DNA from: HRBIN23 sp046294495 | GTDB taxonomy: Bacteria > Chloroflexota > Dehalococcoidia > Lucifugimonadales > HRBIN23 | Reading direction: 5' to 3' | Length of the DNA stretch: 8,001 nucleotides | Assembly: GCA_046294495.1 (NCBI GenBank) | Contig: JBKBKV010000063.1 | Coordinates: 1 to 8,001 of the forward strand | In this document: in pieces, positions 4,921 to 8,001 of the stretch | How the letters are laid out: each line of letters begins with the position of its first letter | How positions within the stretch are numbered: position 1 is the first letter of the stretch | Position numbers and translations under genes: made by a program | The notes under the pieces: model-generated | What the model saw: only the letters and a program-made list of their open reading frames with translations | Database searches by the model: none | What the model was told of the DNA's origin: nothing

Positions 4921-6765
4921 ATGAACAACCATCTTATCCGTAACTTCTGCATAGTCGCCCACATTGACCACGGCAAGTCTACCCTGGCCGACCGCCTGCT
5001 GGAACTGACGGGCACAATAGACCCTCGCCAAATGACTGCCCAGTTCCTGGACCAGATGGACCTGGAGCGAGAGCGGGGCATCACCATCAAGGGCAAGGCG
5101 GTGCGGATGCTCTACCGCCACCCGAGCGGCCAGGAATACCAACTGAACCTTATTGACACCCCAGGGCATGTGGACTTCAGTTACGAGGTGAGCCGTGCCC
5201 TGGCTGCCTGCGAGGGGGCCATCTTGGTGGTGGACGCCTCCCAGGGCATTCAGGCACAGACCATCGCCAACGCCTATCTGGCCATCGCCAACGACCTGGT
5301 CATTATCCCGGTAGTCAACAAGATTGACCTGCCCACTGCTGAACCCCAGAGGGTCGCCCAGGAACTGGTGCAGACCTTCGGCTTCCAACCGGGGGAGGTG
5401 CTGTTTGTCTCGGGCAAGGAGGGGACTGGCGTCCCCCACCTACTGGAGGCCATTGTGGAACGCATTCCGCCTCCCAAGGGGAACCCCATAGGGCCGCTGC
5501 GTGCCCTCATCTTTGATAGCCGTTATGACCCATACAAGGGCGTTGTAGCCGCTGTGCGCATCGTGGACGGGGCGGTGCGCACAGGCGACCGCCTCTTGCT
5601 GATGTCTACAGGGAGCCACGGGGAGGCGCTAGAGGTGGGCATATTTCGCCCTCACCCCGTTCCCACGGGCAGGCTCCAGGCGGGTGAGGTAGGCTACATC
5701 GCCACAGGCTTGAAGCAGGTGCGCGAGTGCCGGGTGGGTGATACCATCACCACGGCGTCCCAGCCAGCCGGCCAGCCTCTGCCGGGGTATAAGCAGTTGA
5801 AACCCATGGTTTTCGCGAGCCTCTACCCTGCTGAGGGGGAGTCTTACGAAAACTTGCGGAGCGCCCTGGAGAAACTGCAACTGAACGACGCCTCCTTGCA
5901 GTTTGAGCCTGAGACCACCCCTGCACTAGGGGCGGGCTTCCGATGCGGCTTTCTGGGACTTCTGCATATGGAAATTGTGCAGGAGCGCCTGGAGCGGGAA
6001 TATGGGGTGGATATAGTCATCACTGCTCCCAGTGTGGCCTATCAGGTGCGCTTGCGCGAAGGCCGGGAGGTTATGGTGGAGAACCCCTCCGACCTGCCCC
6101 CTGCCGGGGAAATCCAGGAAATTCGCGAGCCATGGGTGGAGATAACGGTCATTACCCCTTCTCGGTTTGTGGGACCAGTGATGGAACTGGTGCGGGAGAG
6201 GCGGGGTGTCTTCCGTAAGATGGACTACCTCTCCCCGGCCGCCGCGCAACACCCTGCCGACAACCCGGCCTACGACGCTCGTGTGCTTCTAGAGTATGAA
6301 TTGCCCCTGGCCGAGCTGTTGGCCGACTTCTACGACCTTCTGAAGTCGTCCACCCAGGGATACGCCTCGCTGGACTACTCCTTCTTGGGGTATCGGGCGG
6401 GGCCACTGGTGCGCCTGGATATTCTCCTTAACAACAAGCCCGTGGAAGCCCTTGCCTTTATTGTCCACCGGGAGAAGGCCTACGAGCAGGGGCGTGCCCT
6501 GGTGGAACGCCTGCGCCAACTAATTCCCAGACAGTTGTTTGAGGTAGCCGTGCAAGCGGCCATCGGGAGCCGTGTTATCGCTAGGGAGACCATTCGCCCC
6601 CTGCGGAAGAATGTGTTGGCCAAATGCTACGGGGGCGATGTAACCCGCAAGCGCAAACTCCTGGAGAAGCAGGCCGAGGGTAAGAAGCGCCTCAAGCGCA
6701 TTGGTCAGGTGGAAGTCCCCCAAGAGGCTTTTCTAGCCCTGCTGAAGCGAGAGAGGGCAGGCTAG
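4921..6765 (+). CDS. lepA: Elongation factor 4 (LepA), ribosomal back-translocating GTPase
   Basis: LepA/EF4 is an EF-G-like GTPase that acts on stalled or mis-translocated ribosomes. The 614 residues are full length. The G1 loop is AHIDHGKST (13-21), G2 is RGITIK (52-57), G3 is DTPGHVDF (79-86) and G4 is NKID (133-136). G5 reads SGK at 164-166, where SAK is usual. The EF-G-like middle domains follow. The end is the LepA-specific C-terminal domain, with KCYGGD, TRKRKLLEKQAEGKK and VEVPQEAFLALLKRE. The ATG at 4921 gives the standard IRNFCIVAHIDHGK N-terminus, and the first in-frame stop upstream is at 4870-4872. A purine-rich AAAGGGAG touches the ATG, too close for a normal Shine-Dalgarno. The 3' end stops 1 nt from the convergent dinB-like gene, with no terminator between. 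Confidence 0.98.
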   Translation: MNNHLIRNFCIVAHIDHGKSTLADRLLELTGTIDPRQMTAQFLDQMDLERERGITIKGKAVRMLYRHPSGQEYQLNLIDTPGHVDFSYEVSRALAACEGAILVVDASQGIQAQTIANAYLAIANDLVIIPVVNKIDLPTAEPQRVAQELVQTFGFQPGEVLFVSGKEGTGVPHLLEAIVERIPPPKGNPIGPLRALIFDSRYDPYKGVVAAVRIVDGAVRTGDRLLLMSTGSHGEALEVGIFRPHPVPTGRLQAGEVGYIATGLKQVRECRVGDTITTASQPAGQPLPGYKQLKPMVFASLYPAEGESYENLRSALEKLQLNDASLQFEPETTPALGAGFRCGFLGLLHMEIVQERLEREYGVDIVITAPSVAYQVRLREGREVMVENPSDLPPAGEIQEIREPWVEITVITPSRFVGPVMELVRERRGVFRKMDYLSPAAAQHPADNPAYDARVLLEYELPLAELLADFYDLLKSSTQGYASLDYSFLGYRAGPLVRLDILLNNKPVEALAFIVHREKAYEQGRALVERLRQLIPRQLFEVAVQAAIGSRVIARETIRPLRKNVLAKCYGGDVTRKRKLLEKQAEGKKRLKRIGQVEVPQEAFLALLKRERAG

Positions 6766-6766
6766 C

Positions 6767-7258
6767 CTATTCCTCTGCGAAGATGCCCAGTTGCTCCCTC
6801 AGAGACGCCAGTTGTTGGGCGTGGCTGTTCCAATGGGCGATGAAGAAGCGGCGCACCACGCCTATTGCATCTATCTCCTCGTTGCCCTGGGAACTCACCA
6901 GGGATACCTTGCGAGACAACTGTTCGGGGGAAGCCTCTTGGAGCCAGCGGACGGCCTCCCGGTAAGTGACTTCCAGCGCCTTGCGCAGGTCGGATATGGG
7001 CATAGCCCGGCGTTGGGGGGAGCGGGAGACCACCCCCGGATTGGGGAGGATAGGCTGCCCCTGTAGCGCCCGGCCTAGGTGATACAGGATGCCACTGTTG
7101 TCGGTGCCCAGGAGGTGGTCAACAATGTCCCTGGCGCTCCACTGCGCTGGCGACTCCTTCCAGTCCAGGGCGTAATCCAGCCCTTTCAGGTTGGTAAGAA
7201 CAGCCTGAAGGGCTTTTTCCATCTCCTGGAGAAGCTGGTTTGTGCTCTTGGCCTCCAC
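6767..7258 (-). CDS. DinB-fold protein (DinB/YfiT-like putative metalloenzyme)
   Basis: This 163-residue protein is predicted to form the four-helix DinB/YfiT bundle, whose members bind a divalent metal through three histidines. Many act as thiol-dependent S-transferases; others are unknown. Here QWSARDIVDHLLGTD (39-53) supplies H48, and AHWNSHAQQLASLREQLG (141-158) supplies H142 and H146. The hallmark triad is therefore intact. The GTG at 7258 shares one base with the oppC stop (TAGTG), so it is probably translated by coupling; no Shine-Dalgarno is seen before it. An internal ATG at residue 13 (7222) has AGGAG directly against it, too close to prefer. It is transcribed downstream of the oppC-like gene. 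Its substrate and any link to peptide uptake are unknown. Confidence 0.75.
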   Translation of the reverse strand: MEAKSTNQLLQEMEKALQAVLTNLKGLDYALDWKESPAQWSARDIVDHLLGTDNSGILYHLGRALQGQPILPNPGVVSRSPQRRAMPISDLRKALEVTYREAVRWLQEASPEQLSRKVSLVSSQGNEEIDAIGVVRRFFIAHWNSHAQQLASLREQLGIFAEE

Positions 7259-8001
7259 TATACACCACGGCGCAGACGCGGGTCTAACACATCGCGGAGG
7301 GAATCGCCCAGTAGGTTGAAGGCGAAAACGGCCAGGCTGATCGCCAGGCCAGGGAATATGACCATCCAGGGGGCTCGTTCCACAAACCGGGTGGCGGCCC
7401 CTGACATCATAAGCCCCCAGGAGGGGGTCGGCTCGGCTGTGCCTACTCCGAGGAAGCTGAGGGACGCTTCCACTAAGATTGCCTGCCCCAGCTGGGCAGT
7501 AAGCACGATGAGATAAGGTGCTATGGTATTGGGGAGCATATGGCGGAAGATAATGCGCCAGGGCGAGGCTCCCAGGGCACGGGCAGCCTCTATATATTGG
7601 AACTCTTTGATAGCCAGGGCGGTAGAACGGACTACCCGTGTGGCCAAGGGCACGATGGGGATAGCGATAGCGACGATAAGGTTGGGTGTGGAACGGCCCA
7701 GCATGGTTACGACAGCAATGGCTAGGATGAGCAAGGGAAAAGAAGCAAGGATATCAACAAGGCGCTGCACTGCCAGGTCTACTGCCTTTCCGAAGTAAGC
7801 GCTAGCAACCCCAATGATTGCCCCAATTGTGGAGCCGATAAAGGCGGCCGAAAACCCTACAAGGAGCGCCACCCGGGAGCCGTGAATGAGGCGGCTCAAC
7901 AGGTCTCGCCCCAACTGGTCGGCTCCTAACAGGAACTGCTTGCCAGGGGGTGCGAACTGGTAGGCATAGTGCGTTTCATAGGGGTCATAGGGGGCGATGA
8001 A
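7258..8001 (-). CDS. oppC: Oligopeptide/dipeptide ABC transporter permease, OppC/DppC type (5' end outside window)
   Basis: This is one of the two membrane subunits of a peptide importer. The window holds the last 247 residues, and the frame stays open to the edge. The visible part begins with the OppC linker FIAPYDPYETHYAY and then FLLGADQLGRDLLSRLIHG, the classic 'LGTDqlGRDvlSRl.yG' box. Hydrophobic segments typical of the five-helix core follow. The EAA loop, EAARALGASPWRIIFRHMLPN, begins at about residue 138 of the visible part and contacts the ATPases. PTPSWG and the C-terminal LGDSLRDVLDPRLRR are also characteristic. It probably belongs with an oppB and a binding-protein gene just outside the window. 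It lies on the opposite strand to oppD and oppF, so whether it partners them is inference. Confidence 0.9.
   Translation of the reverse strand, partial: FIAPYDPYETHYAYQFAPPGKQFLLGADQLGRDLLSRLIHGSRVALLVGFSAAFIGSTIGAIIGVASAYFGKAVDLAVQRLVDILASFPLLILAIAVVTMLGRSTPNLIVAIAIPIVPLATRVVRSTALAIKEFQYIEAARALGASPWRIIFRHMLPNTIAPYLIVLTAQLGQAILVEASLSFLGVGTAEPTPSWGLMMSGAATRFVERAPWMVIFPGLAISLAVFAFNLLGDSLRDVLDPRLRRGV

Noticed and set aside
4720..5439. Long minus-strand open frame (239 codons) across the oppF-lepA junction
   Set aside because: It is antisense to two well-supported genes and to the terminator; the product has no recognisable motifs and arises from high GC content.

Overview
The window is a compact stretch of bacterial chromosome, GC-rich by eye, holding mostly conserved housekeeping genes. 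The LepA, RsfS and Opp proteins resemble those of Chloroflexota (Dehalococcoidia-like lineages), but this is an impression from remembered sequences and not a computed placement. I see no insertion sequence, prophage, CRISPR array or toxin/defence gene.

Layout. Positions 1-1766 (+) are a tightly packed run: the 3' end of a probable thiL, then tsaE and tsaB (t6A37 tRNA modification), then ndk. Every junction is an overlap of 4 or 13 nt. rsfS lies on the minus strand and converges on ndk with a 14-nt overlap. A roughly 160-bp regulatory region (2110-2271) separates rsfS from a small 4-oxalocrotonate-tautomerase-like gene. That gene has a good sigma-70 type promoter, a perfect 8-bp hairpin in its leader and a strong Shine-Dalgarno. 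Next come two candidate promoters and two tRNA genes, Lys(CTT) and Leu(TAG), both with encoded CCA. Then come oppD and oppF, the two ATPases of an oligopeptide/dipeptide ABC importer, overlapped by ATGA and closed by a strong 15-bp-stem terminator. lepA (EF4) follows on the plus strand. The last part, on the minus strand, is the 3' portion of an OppC-type permease and a DinB-fold protein, overlapped by 1 nt and running head-on into lepA with a 1-nt gap.

How the genes fit together. Much of the window serves translation: t6A synthesis, tRNA-Lys whose A37 is an expected t6A target, ribosome silencing (RsfS) and ribosomal back-translocation (LepA). The rest concerns nucleotide balance (Ndk), thiamine (ThiL) and peptide uptake (OppD, OppF, OppC). 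No new multi-gene system is evident. The most interesting signals are regulatory: the leader hairpin and inverted repeats of the tautomerase gene, and near-leaderless promoter placement in front of rsfS and possibly lepA.
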